Shown: positions 10,259-17,619 of the stretch, piece after piece
Layout of the letters: the number at the start of each line of letters is the position of its first letter
Numbering within the stretch: position 1 is the stretch's first letter
Assembly (NCBI GenBank): GCA_025463905.1
Contig: JAODBJ010000297.1
Span: forward strand, 1-35,895
Length of the DNA stretch: 35,895 bases
Source: Actinomycetes bacterium
GTDB taxonomy: Bacteria; Actinomycetota; Acidimicrobiia; IMCC26256; PALSA-610
Direction of reading: 5' to 3'
Translations under genes and position numbers: made by a program
Notes under the pieces: model-generated
Seen by the model: the letters and a program-made list of their open reading frames with translations, nothing else
Told to the model about the DNA's origin: nothing
The model's database searches: none

Positions 10259-11334
10259 CCGCCCACCTGTTGTTTCCACAACGTCTGCAATGCGTCGAGC
10301 GTGCCACCCGAAGGAAGGCCGTTGCCGCTCGGCAATGGAGAAGTCGTGACGCCGTCGACTCGAGTTTGACCCGCCACGCGCCACCCCGTACGGGCGAATG
10401 CCATTGCTGCATTGGCGCCCGTCGCGAACTTGGCGAGATCGCCGTTTCCACCCTGCAGTGGCGCGAATACCACGTCCGCGCTCGCCACATCGGAAGGGTA
10501 GACCACCGCGACCTTCGTCTTCAGGGCGGTCTTCGCCAACCCCGGGCCGATCTCAGACTCGAGACCGCCGACCAGCGTCTCGCCCGCGAGCCCGGTTTGC
10601 AGCCACTGCACGAAGGGATCGGCGCCGACGGTCAGCGCGGCTCGAGGGATCGCCGACTCGAGGTTTTGGAACCAGCCGGGAAACGCGTCGCGGTTGATCC
10701 AGTCGTTGCTCGACAGCGCTTCGGCGGGACGCTGCGGCGTCGCGAGGTACGACGCAACGGCTTGCCCGAGCACCAACAGTCCGCTACCGCTGTGCACCGG
10801 CTCCGGGTGCGCGGGCTGCACGGTCCCTCCGACGGTGGGAGCGCCGAGGTCGGCGAACGACTTTCCGGCGACCGTGCCGATGCATCGCCACGTGATCGCT
10901 CCGGCGCAACGCTTCGCGAGCAACTGTTCCCGATCGCGGCGTACCGCGATCACGAGCGCCGACCGCGCCACGCGCGCCGAGACGGTGCCGAATACCGATG
11001 GGTCGCCGGCGCGTTGGCGCCGTTCGCTCACGATCTGCGGCCACGGCGCGAGGGTGAGCCAACCGTCGATCCCGACCGCGGTCGCATCGGGTGCGCTCAC
11101 GATCCGCTGTGCGGTGTCGCCCGCCGCCTCGATGATCACCTGCACATGACCGCCGGACGCGCGCTCGATCGCGTTGCACGCGTCGGCCAGTTCCGTGGCG
11201 CACGCCAAACGAGCGACGCCTTTCGCGCTCGTGGTGCCGTTGTTCTTCTTGTCGAACACCGATGAGCGCAGCACGGTCGCGCCCAGCACCATCGCCGCCG
11301 CGACGAGGAGCGCGAGCAGGCGCTTCGCGATCAC
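10255..11334 (-). CDS. Secreted or anchored solute-binding-like protein
   Basis: This 359-aa protein starts at a GTG that overlaps the AAA gene stop (GTGA at 11334-11331). Residues 1-27 (MIAKRLLALLVAAAMVLGAT) form a signal peptide or N-terminal anchor. There is no lipobox Cys, unlike its downstream neighbour. The rest resembles the solute-binding-like half of the neighbouring VWA lipoprotein: a similar Cys-containing start, an AxDATAVGIDGWLTL stretch matching that protein's VVWSPAASSW region, and late Asp/Pro-rich loops. It seems to be a shorter paralogue without VWA. Its stop overlaps the start of the VWA lipoprotein (ATGA), which argues that the two are made in fixed ratio. The ligand is unknown, and no ABC permease is present, so transport is unlikely to be its job. 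Confidence 0.75.
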   Translation of the reverse strand: MIAKRLLALLVAAAMVLGATVLRSSVFDKKNNGTTSAKGVARLACATELADACNAIERASGGHVQVIIEAAGDTAQRIVSAPDATAVGIDGWLTLAPWPQIVSERRQRAGDPSVFGTVSARVARSALVIAVRRDREQLLAKRCAGAITWRCIGTVAGKSFADLGAPTVGGTVQPAHPEPVHSGSGLLVLGQAVASYLATPQRPAEALSSNDWINRDAFPGWFQNLESAIPRAALTVGADPFVQWLQTGLAGETLVGGLESEIGPGLAKTALKTKVAVVYPSDVASADVVFAPLQGGNGDLAKFATGANAAMAFARTGWRVAGQTRVDGVTTSPLPSGNGLPSGGTLDALQTLWKQQVGG

Positions 11335-12782
11335 TGCGCCGCGCCGTGGTCCGCGGTGTCGTCGGCGAGTGGTGCACCCGGCTCGAGGATGTCGGCCGGG
11401 AGCAGCGTGCACAGATCGTCTTTGGTGGGCGACTCGATCTCGACGACCCGCGTCGCGTGGCGCGCCACCGCGGCTTCGAACAAGTTGCGCGCGAGGCGGG
11501 CATTGCCGAACGACGCGTCGCGCGGTTGCGCGTCGAGGAACTCACGCGCGCGGGCGATGACTTCTGGTGTCGAGTGGTACTGCGCCTCCTCGCCGATCGA
11601 CGTGAACACCGACAGCAGGTCGTCGGTGGAGTAGTCGGGGAAGAGGATCGTCTTCGGGAAACGCGACCGCAGCCCGGGGTTCGAGTCGAGGAAGCGTTTC
11701 ATTGGTGATGGATAACCCGCCGCGACCACCACCAGGCGTTCGCGGTCGTCTTCCATCAGCTTCAACAACGTCGCAATCGCCTCCGCGCCGAAGTCGGCGG
11801 AGGCGTCGACCCACAAGGCATACGCCTCGTCGATGAAGAGCATGCCGTCGAGTGCCGACTGCACGACGTTTTGGACCCGCTCGGCGGTCTGACCCACATA
11901 CCCCGACACGAGGCCGCTGCGATCGGTTTCCACGAGGTGGCCTTTGGCGAGCGTGCCGAGGACCGCGTAGATGCGGGCGAGGAGGCGAGCGACGGTCGTC
12001 TTGCCGGTGCCAGGGTTGCCGACGAACACGAGGTGCCGGCTGCGGTCGGGTACGGGCAGATCGTGTTCGCGGCGCAGCCGTTCGACGCGCGTGAGGTTCA
12101 CGATGAGCCGCACTTCGGTTTTGACGTCGTCGAGACCGACGAGGCGGTCCAGCTCGTCGAGCAAGGCGTCGAGCGTCGGTGCGATGACTGGTTGCTCGCC
12201 AGGCAGGCCACCGAGCGCCGCCGGGTCGGTCCACTCGTCGTGCGCGCGTGCCGACAGACCGCCGGCCGGCAACGGCCGTTCGATCGCGGCCCGCTTGAGA
12301 TGCTCGAGCAGCATCGTGCGATAGCGGTCGAGCGCGCGAAGGCTGTCGGCCGTGGGCAGGTCGGCCAGCGCGCCCATCGCGTGCCCGATCCCGAGCGCGG
12401 CTTCGTAGTACGCCCATGCGTTTGCGGTGCGGTTGCGCACGTCGTTGGTGACGAGCTGCTCGAACAACACCGACGGTTGGTCGATGAAATGCGCGTCGCG
12501 CGTCACGACATCGCTGGTTCGCAGCTTCGTGAGCGGACCATTCGCGAGTTCGGGTTCACTGACCCCGAAGGTGCGGCGCAGCGCGAGGAGTTGGTCGTCA
12601 CCCAACCGGCCGTCGGCGGAAAGGAACCCGGCCGCCAGGTGCCGCGTTTCGGTACGGAGTCCTTCGGTGATGCGGTCGGGGTCGGCGCCGCGAGCTTCGG
12701 GCCACGCGAGCACGACCGGTCGGAGCCGTTCGATGAACTCGCGTACCGCGTCGCCGAGCGGCCGCTCGCGTTCGGCAGTCAC
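11331..12782 (-). CDS. CbxX/SpoVK-type AAA+ ATPase
   Basis: This is a cytoplasmic AAA+ ATPase of 483 aa from the CbxX/CfqX-SpoVK-EccA group, members of which remodel proteins as hexamers. The GTG at 12782 overlaps the preceding stop (GTGA); the much longer open frame upstream is antisense-free shadow coding over the hydrolase gene. Residues 1-200 are helical. Within them FLSADGRLGDDQLLALRRTFG resembles the acidic DG-containing helix pair of TerB-like domains. The AAA module spans about 205-450: Walker A GNPGTGKT (255-262), pore loop SGYVGQTAE, Walker B MLFIDEA (314-320), and an arginine-finger region LRSRF. It is coupled to genes on both sides. The substrate is unknown; position suggests action on the envelope complex or on PspA. 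Confidence 0.92.
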   Translation of the reverse strand: MTAERERPLGDAVREFIERLRPVVLAWPEARGADPDRITEGLRTETRHLAAGFLSADGRLGDDQLLALRRTFGVSEPELANGPLTKLRTSDVVTRDAHFIDQPSVLFEQLVTNDVRNRTANAWAYYEAALGIGHAMGALADLPTADSLRALDRYRTMLLEHLKRAAIERPLPAGGLSARAHDEWTDPAALGGLPGEQPVIAPTLDALLDELDRLVGLDDVKTEVRLIVNLTRVERLRREHDLPVPDRSRHLVFVGNPGTGKTTVARLLARIYAVLGTLAKGHLVETDRSGLVSGYVGQTAERVQNVVQSALDGMLFIDEAYALWVDASADFGAEAIATLLKLMEDDRERLVVVAAGYPSPMKRFLDSNPGLRSRFPKTILFPDYSTDDLLSVFTSIGEEAQYHSTPEVIARAREFLDAQPRDASFGNARLARNLFEAAVARHATRVVEIESPTKDDLCTLLPADILEPGAPLADDTADHGAAQ

Positions 12783-13711
12783 GCCGTCGTCGGTTCGGGC
12801 CGCGCCGGCGCGCCGCGGAGCCAACCGGCGACGACCTCCACGAGCAGGTCGGGCGCTTCGAAGAGCGGAAGATGGCCGCACTCGAGCACCTCGATCCGCC
12901 AGTCGGGGCGTTGGCGCGACACGGCCTCGGCCAAGGCCAGCGGCACGAGCGGATCGTCGCGACCGTGCACCACCAGCGTGCGGGCGCGAACGGTCGCGAC
13001 ATCGGATGCCATCGTCGTGGCGAGGTAGGGGAGCGTCGTTCGGATCGCGTCGTGGTATGCGCGCCCGGCGCCGCCGTCCGCGTAGCGCGTCGCCGTGAGC
13101 TCGATCAACGCGTCTCGTACGCCGCTGTCGAAGGAGCCCGGATCGACGCCGGACGCGCGCAGACTTACGTCGACGACGCGTTCCGCCCCGAGGCGTCGCG
13201 CCCGCGCGTCGATGAGCCACGGCCCGGCCATCGGGATCGACGCGGCCGCGAACACGGCGAGGTTGCGCAGGTGCCGGGGCGACGGCATACGGCGCACGAG
13301 CGGAAGGGCCGGGTTCACGAGAACGAGCGAATCGACATGGTCGGGTTCGCGAACCGCACAGCGCAGCGCGACCGTTCCCCCCATCGAGTTGCCGACGAGC
13401 ACGGCTGGCCCGATCGAGCGGAGGTACGCCGCGAGCAGGCGCGTGTTCGCGTCGAGCGTCGAACGCGCGGTGGTAGTGGTGCGCCCGAAACCAATGAGAT
13501 CCACTGCACTCACGGTGGTGCCGAGCGCGTCGGCGAAGAGTTGGCCGACCAGGTACCAGTTGATCGTGCACCCGCCGAGGCCGTGCACGAGCACGACGGG
13601 AAGCGGATCGCGATCAGCGCCTGCATGGGCTCCGGATGTGGGCAGCCACTCGGCGACGTGCATGCGGGCGCCGTCGACGCGCACGTAGTGACTACGCGGT
13701 TCGGCAATCAC
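12779..13711 (-). CDS. Alpha/beta hydrolase
   Basis: This is a 310-aa alpha/beta-fold hydrolase, likely an esterase, lipase or related cytoplasmic enzyme. The oxyanion block LVHGLGG is at residues 41-47. The nucleophile is S109 in GNSMGG, the acid is the Asp in HGRDDPLVP, and the His is in ECGHLPLFEAPD, so the triad is complete. The GTG at 13711 was taken as start because it overlaps the stop of the upstream gene (GTGA at 13711-13708). A longer frame exists but runs into that gene. Its own stop overlaps the AAA start by the same 4-base pattern. Inclusion in the Psp-like operon suggests a membrane-lipid or lipid-derived substrate, which is inference only. Confidence 0.9.
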   Translation of the reverse strand: MIAEPRSHYVRVDGARMHVAEWLPTSGAHAGADRDPLPVVLVHGLGGCTINWYLVGQLFADALGTTVSAVDLIGFGRTTTTARSTLDANTRLLAAYLRSIGPAVLVGNSMGGTVALRCAVREPDHVDSLVLVNPALPLVRRMPSPRHLRNLAVFAAASIPMAGPWLIDARARRLGAERVVDVSLRASGVDPGSFDSGVRDALIELTATRYADGGAGRAYHDAIRTTLPYLATTMASDVATVRARTLVVHGRDDPLVPLALAEAVSRQRPDWRIEVLECGHLPLFEAPDLLVEVVAGWLRGAPARPEPTTA

Positions 13712-14316
13712 GCACGTACCTCGTCGGACCGTTCGATCCCCAAACCGAGGAGAAGGTCTTCGTGTAGCTGCATCCACACCGTGTGGTACGAGTCGAGCCG
13801 CGGCGACGTGAACCAATCGGCCTCGCCCTCCTCGACCTTGGCGAACGCCGCGGCGAGCCGACCGCGGTACGCGCCGAAGCGTTCGGACGACTTCGTCATC
13901 GAGCGGGCCACGGGACCGAGCCGTTCATGGATCCGCGCCAAGCGGTCGATCACGGCCCAGTCGTACTCGACGTCGGTGTGGTCGTTCGGGCCGCCGGAGT
14001 GCACCTGCCAGTCGTTGCACACGCGGATGAGCTCATCGTTGAGCGGGAGGAAGCGTTCGTACGCGAGTCGCAGATCGGCCTCACTTGCGGAGCCGGCCTC
14101 GATCCGCGCCCAGCGCGCGTGTCGCTCCCGCCCCTCGGCAGTGATCATCAACGTGGTGCGCTTGCGGACCGCGAAACCACTCTCCACGAGCACGTCGGCA
14201 GGGGACACGGAGGATTCGTGGGCCCCGCGCACCATGTCTCCCTCGACGTTGCCGTCGAGTTTGCCCCGGAGACGTAGCTCATGGAGCAGCGCCCACGCCG
14301 CATGGTCGAGCTCCAT
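13708..14316 (-). CDS. Unknown 202-aa protein with possible winged-helix start
   Basis: I do not recognise this family. The ATG at 14316 (MELDHAAWALLHELRLRGK) gives 202 aa; the open frame continues upstream but only as antisense of the divergent hydrolase gene. Residues about 1-70 have the pattern of a winged helix: helix, helix, an SPADVLVESGFAVRKR recognition-like stretch, and a beta-wing TTLMITAEGRERH. The C-terminal 120 residues are helical and rich in Trp, Asp and Glu (FLPLNDELIRVCNDWQ, VEYDWAVIDRLARIHERLGP). It is the first gene of the seven-gene operon and is divergent from the next operon across 72 bases, the classic position of a local transcriptional regulator. A regulatory role is inference. 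Confidence 0.7.
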   Translation of the reverse strand: MELDHAAWALLHELRLRGKLDGNVEGDMVRGAHESSVSPADVLVESGFAVRKRTTLMITAEGRERHARWARIEAGSASEADLRLAYERFLPLNDELIRVCNDWQVHSGGPNDHTDVEYDWAVIDRLARIHERLGPVARSMTKSSERFGAYRGRLAAAFAKVEEGEADWFTSPRLDSYHTVWMQLHEDLLLGLGIERSDEVRA

Positions 14317-14388
14317 CGGCGCCGAGCCTACCGACGCCACCGGCCCGCTCACGACGCTCACAGCGCCCACGGCGCGCCAGACTGGGGC
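14317..14388. promoter_or_regulatory. Divergent intergenic region between two operons
   Basis: These 72 bases separate the start of the PspA-type minus-strand operon from the start of the plus-strand hydrolase/PEP-domain operon. Both sets of promoters must lie here or inside the opposing genes. The stretch is GC-rich, and I see no convincing -10 box or long palindrome. It is listed because the first minus-strand gene looks like a DNA-binding protein and may act on this site. Confidence 0.4.
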
Positions 14389-15177
14389 GTGCCCGAGCTG
14401 CTGACATCCGACGGTGTACGCCTGCACTACACATGCTCCGGTCCCGACGACGCGCCGCGCCTCGTGCTCCTCCACGGCCTCGGTTCCGACGGCACCGCCG
14501 GCGACGAGGTGATCGACGCGCTCGGCGAACGCCTCCACGTGGCCCGTCTCGACCTGCGCGGCCACGGTCTGAGCGAAGCGCTCGTAGACCCCGCGAAATA
14601 CGAGTGGTTCGGACGCGCGGCCGCCGACGTCGTGGAACTGATGGACAGGCTCGGCTGGGACGACGCCGCGGTTGCCGGCGGATCGCTCGGCGCGGCCACC
14701 GCGGTCGCGGTGGCACTGGCGTACCCGGACCGGTTGCGCCGTCTCGGCGTGTTCGCGCCCGCTTTCGGCGCCGGCCCCGACGCCGGCAACCCGATGGCAC
14801 ACACCTTCTTCACCAATGTCGCGTCGATGGGCTTGATGGGCGTGCTCGACGTGTTGGAAAGCCTGCCCGAACCCCTCCCTCGGCATGTGATCGAGGACGC
14901 GCGGCGCAATTGGAGCCGCCAAGACGACGCGGCGATGCGCGCGTGCGTGACCGCGCTCGCCGACGCGGTACTGCTCGACGACCTTGCCGACCTCGACCAC
15001 GTCGACGTGCCCGCGCTCGTGGTCGGTCATCATGGTGACCTGCTGCACCCATGGGAGCTGGCCGAGTCGTTCGCGGCGAACCTCCCTCACGCGCGCCTCG
15101 TTGGCTTCGACAGTTCTGCTGATGTCACGCCGGAGGCGATGGCCGACCTCCTCGCCAACTTCGTCACCGACCTGTAG
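14389..15177 (+). CDS. Alpha/beta hydrolase lacking the usual catalytic His
   Basis: This is an alpha/beta-hydrolase-fold protein of 262 aa from the GTG at 14389. LLHGLGSDG (27-35) is the oxyanion region, S99 in AGGSLGAA is the nucleophile, and the acid is probably the Asp of GHHGDLLHP. The position where the catalytic His normally follows the last strand reads VGFDSSADVTPEA, with no His. Other His residues in that region (GHH, LHP, LPH) lie earlier. It may therefore be inactive, use another base, or act as a binding protein. It opens a plus-strand cluster, 42 bases ahead of a stand-alone PEP-utilising domain. The start is uncertain because the open frame continues upstream to 14281, overlapping the divergent gene. 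Confidence 0.85.
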   Translation: MPELLTSDGVRLHYTCSGPDDAPRLVLLHGLGSDGTAGDEVIDALGERLHVARLDLRGHGLSEALVDPAKYEWFGRAAADVVELMDRLGWDDAAVAGGSLGAATAVAVALAYPDRLRRLGVFAPAFGAGPDAGNPMAHTFFTNVASMGLMGVLDVLESLPEPLPRHVIEDARRNWSRQDDAAMRACVTALADAVLLDDLADLDHVDVPALVVGHHGDLLHPWELAESFAANLPHARLVGFDSSADVTPEAMADLLANFVTDL

Positions 15178-15219
15178 CGCCACGACGTCCGCTGGGTGGT
15201 GCGCGTACGATGCCGCGCC

Positions 15220-15594
15220 GTGACTGAGATCGGGACGGGTAACGGGACAACGATCGGTGTAGGCACGAGGGTGTTCGCGACCGCGCCCGTGCGCGGCGCG
15301 TGGCGGCGGCTCGACACTCCCGACGATGTGCTCGCGCTGATGGACGACACGGCCGAAGGTGTAGTGGCGTGCGTTGCCGACGCGGGCGCGACGTTCCTGG
15401 CACCGATCTTCGACGAGCTGACGGCGGTGGTGTGCCTTTCGGGTACACCGCTCAGCCACATCGGCATCGTGAGTCGCGAATATCAGGTGCCGTGTGTGAT
15501 GAGCGCAGTACTCGACGCCGAGCCGAAGAACGGGGACACGGTCGAAATCGACTGCAGCGGGGTCGACGGGGTCATTCGGTTGGTCGCAGAGTGA
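15220..15594 (+). CDS. Stand-alone PEP-utilising swivelling (mobile) domain
   Basis: This 124-aa protein consists only of the swivelling phospho-His domain found in PEP synthase, pyruvate phosphate dikinase, phenylphosphate synthase and rifampin phosphotransferase. The signature is CLSGTPLSHIGIVSREYQVP, with H80 as the probable phosphate-carrying residue, comparable to the GGxTSHAAIVARE form in the full enzymes. The preceding strand-turn-strand and following DGDTVEI-like segment (KNGDTVEIDCSG) complete the fold. The ATP-binding partner normally needed to load the His is not visible in this window. The gene ends in a GTGA overlap with the next one, so the partner may be that unknown 369-aa protein. 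Which compound is phosphorylated, if any, is open. Confidence 0.87.
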   Translation: MTEIGTGNGTTIGVGTRVFATAPVRGAWRRLDTPDDVLALMDDTAEGVVACVADAGATFLAPIFDELTAVVCLSGTPLSHIGIVSREYQVPCVMSAVLDAEPKNGDTVEIDCSGVDGVIRLVAE

Positions 15595-16700
15595 ACAAAG
15601 CCGACGTCAACGCGTGGGTCCGCTATCACAGTGAGATCTCGTTCCGGCTCACCGCGCAGCGCACCGCGCTCGAGTCCGCGTTGATCCCGGTGAGCGCCTA
15701 CATCCTGATCGCGTGCGTCGAGTGCTACCGGCGCTACCCGGCACTGATCGGGGACATCGCGTCGGCGATGCCGCCGGAACAGATCGGAACGACCGGCCGC
15801 GACCTCGGGAACGAGATCGATCTCGTACGCCTCTGGGGCGTCGCGAACTTTCCGCTGGTCGGGCGGAAGATCCTGCAGGCGGCCGGGATGGTCGACCCCG
15901 ATGACGACGCGGCGCGTCTCTCGACAAACTTCGAATTCTGGAACCGTGCCGCCACCTCGTATCACGGCAACGGAAACGTCCAAGCCCACGACAACGGAGG
16001 CATCGTCACGCCGTTCGCGGATCACGTCGACGAAATCATGTCGTATTGCATACCGGTGCGCGACGACGAGCGCGCGACGGTGAGCCGGCTCAACGCGCTT
16101 CTCACGTCGTACCTGTTCCTCATGTGGTTCGACACGCGTTCGGGTTATCAGGATTCCGGCCCCTACGAGTTGCCCGACGGCAAGTTCCTTCTGCTCCGTG
16201 CGATGCACAAGCTCGGCCCGTCCGACTTCCCGTGGAGCGGCGACGTCGCGCGCGACATCCCGTACGGCGACATGCTGGCGGCGTTCGTTCTCGACGGCGC
16301 GTCGTTCTCCGTAACCGACTTCGGAACGTCACTTACCGACCCCGACGATTACCTCCCCCACGTGTCGCACTTCGCGTTGTTCGACACGACCGGCGCCATG
16401 CTGCGACCCGTGGAACGTTCGGAGTTCGACGATCTGCGGGCCACGGTGAAAGCCACGCAGAAGGATCTGTACCGTCGCATCGCTGCCATGGAGCACCGCG
16501 AGAAGATCGACGCGGGTGCCTATGTGTACTTCTCCTTCTTGCGCCCGTTCGCAGTGGCAGCCGGCAACGCGGACGCACTCGACTGGACAGTGCCGCGCGA
16601 CAGCCTCGATCTGTACCCATTCCTCGAACTCGTCAAGGGCGACGAAGCCGGAACGGCATCCCAGGAAACGCCGGAGACCTACTACTTGCAGATCCCATGA
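15591..16700 (+). CDS. Unknown 369-aa soluble protein coupled to the PEP domain
   Basis: I do not recognise this protein. It starts at a GTG overlapping the PEP-domain stop (GTGA) and ends in an ATGA overlap with the next gene, so the three are translated together. It has no signal peptide and only moderately hydrophobic helices (for example IPVSAYILIACVECYRRYP near residue 36). Notable polar patches are WNRAATSYHGNGNVQAHDNG (about 122-141), WFDTRSGYQDSGPY (about 181-194), SLTDPDDYLPHVSH (about 248-261) and KATQKDLYRRIAAMEHREK (about 289-307). The His/Asp/Tyr-rich patches look like an active or binding site, but no known motif such as ATP-grasp or Walker A is present. Function may be tied to the swivelling domain; this rests on gene order alone. 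Confidence 0.8.
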   Translation: MNKADVNAWVRYHSEISFRLTAQRTALESALIPVSAYILIACVECYRRYPALIGDIASAMPPEQIGTTGRDLGNEIDLVRLWGVANFPLVGRKILQAAGMVDPDDDAARLSTNFEFWNRAATSYHGNGNVQAHDNGGIVTPFADHVDEIMSYCIPVRDDERATVSRLNALLTSYLFLMWFDTRSGYQDSGPYELPDGKFLLLRAMHKLGPSDFPWSGDVARDIPYGDMLAAFVLDGASFSVTDFGTSLTDPDDYLPHVSHFALFDTTGAMLRPVERSEFDDLRATVKATQKDLYRRIAAMEHREKIDAGAYVYFSFLRPFAVAAGNADALDWTVPRDSLDLYPFLELVKGDEAGTASQETPETYYLQIP

Positions 16701-17578
16701 CCATCTCGGGGCGCGACGAACGGCGTCACCCGCCGGGTCCCGAGCTGTCATTCAACGAGTGGTGGTCCCTCGACTACGCGCGTGACGACGGCTTCGGTGG
16801 GTTCGTTCGGCTCGCGCTCTACCCGAATGCCGGCGTCGCGTGGTTCTGGGCCTACGTGGTGACGCCGGACGCGCCGGGACCGATCGCAGTGCGCGACCAC
16901 GAAGTGCCGCTCCCACGCGGTGACGCGCTGGAGGTACGCGCCGACGGGCTGTGGTCGGAAGCGACGTGTGAGACGCCGCTCGAGCACTGGACCTACGGTC
17001 TCGAGGCGTTCGGTGTGCGGCTCGATGTGCCGGGCGACGGGTACCGCGGTGAGATCGGCGAGCGCATGCCGGTCGGTCTCGACCTCGAATGGGAGTTGCG
17101 CGCGACACCCCACGCAGAGGTCGATCGCTACGAGCAAGCCGGCTCCGTGCATGGCGAGGTGCTCATCGGCCGTGAGCGGATCGATTTCGACGGCAGCGGG
17201 ACGCGCGCCCATGGGTGGGGCGTAGCAGAACCGTGGGTTTCCGGTTCGGTTCGTGCATCGTTCCAATCGGGTGATGCGTTCGCGCTCGGAGTAGCGCCCC
17301 CAAATGGCTACCTGTGGCGCGGCGGCACGACCGCAGCGACGCTGCAGGGCGTCTCCGCGGAGGCGCGCACCGGCATCGACGGCATCCCGACCGCGGCGCG
17401 CTTTATCGTCGAGGGCGAGTTCGATGTCGAGGTCGACGTTCTGGCGGCCGCGGCGATACCCCTGTCCGACTCGCTGCGGCTCCCACGTGCGTTGTGTCGC
17501 TTCCAACTCGACGATGGTGCGACGAGTGGTGTGGGGTGGGCCGAGTGGGCCCAGGCGGGGCCGGCCGCCTCGCGCTGA
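16697..17578 (+). CDS. CrtC/AttH-like (lipocalin-type) protein of unknown function
   Basis: This is a 293-aa protein starting at an ATG that overlaps the previous stop (ATGA at 16697). It is mostly beta-strand in pattern and has no signal peptide. The overall look resembles the double-lipocalin proteins related to hydroxyneurosporene synthase (CrtC) and the DUF7064-type group. The N-terminal half begins with SFNEWWSLDYARDD, the middle has LDLEWELRATPHAEVDRYEQ, and the core stretch GTRAHGWGVAEPW matches the conserved R-x-H-G/S-W-G-x-R-D-W type motif of that group. Such folds bind or isomerise hydrophobic ligands. A role on a lipid-like substrate would fit the neighbouring hydrolase, but that is inference. 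The family assignment is moderate. Confidence 0.68.
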   Translation: MTISGRDERRHPPGPELSFNEWWSLDYARDDGFGGFVRLALYPNAGVAWFWAYVVTPDAPGPIAVRDHEVPLPRGDALEVRADGLWSEATCETPLEHWTYGLEAFGVRLDVPGDGYRGEIGERMPVGLDLEWELRATPHAEVDRYEQAGSVHGEVLIGRERIDFDGSGTRAHGWGVAEPWVSGSVRASFQSGDAFALGVAPPNGYLWRGGTTAATLQGVSAEARTGIDGIPTAARFIVEGEFDVEVDVLAAAAIPLSDSLRLPRALCRFQLDDGATSGVGWAEWAQAGPAASR

Positions 17579-17619
17579 AATCATGAGCATCGCCGGCTGA
17601 AGGCTGGGAAACTGAGCTC

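Noticed and set aside
12783-13571. Extension of the AAA+ ATPase frame to 746 aa
   Set aside because: It overlaps the hydrolase gene in another frame and reads as Arg-rich shadow sequence; the GTG overlap at 12782 is a better start.
14317-15459. Extension of the 202-aa unknown gene to 583 aa
   Set aside because: The upstream part is antisense to the hydrolase and PEP-domain genes and has low-complexity shadow composition.
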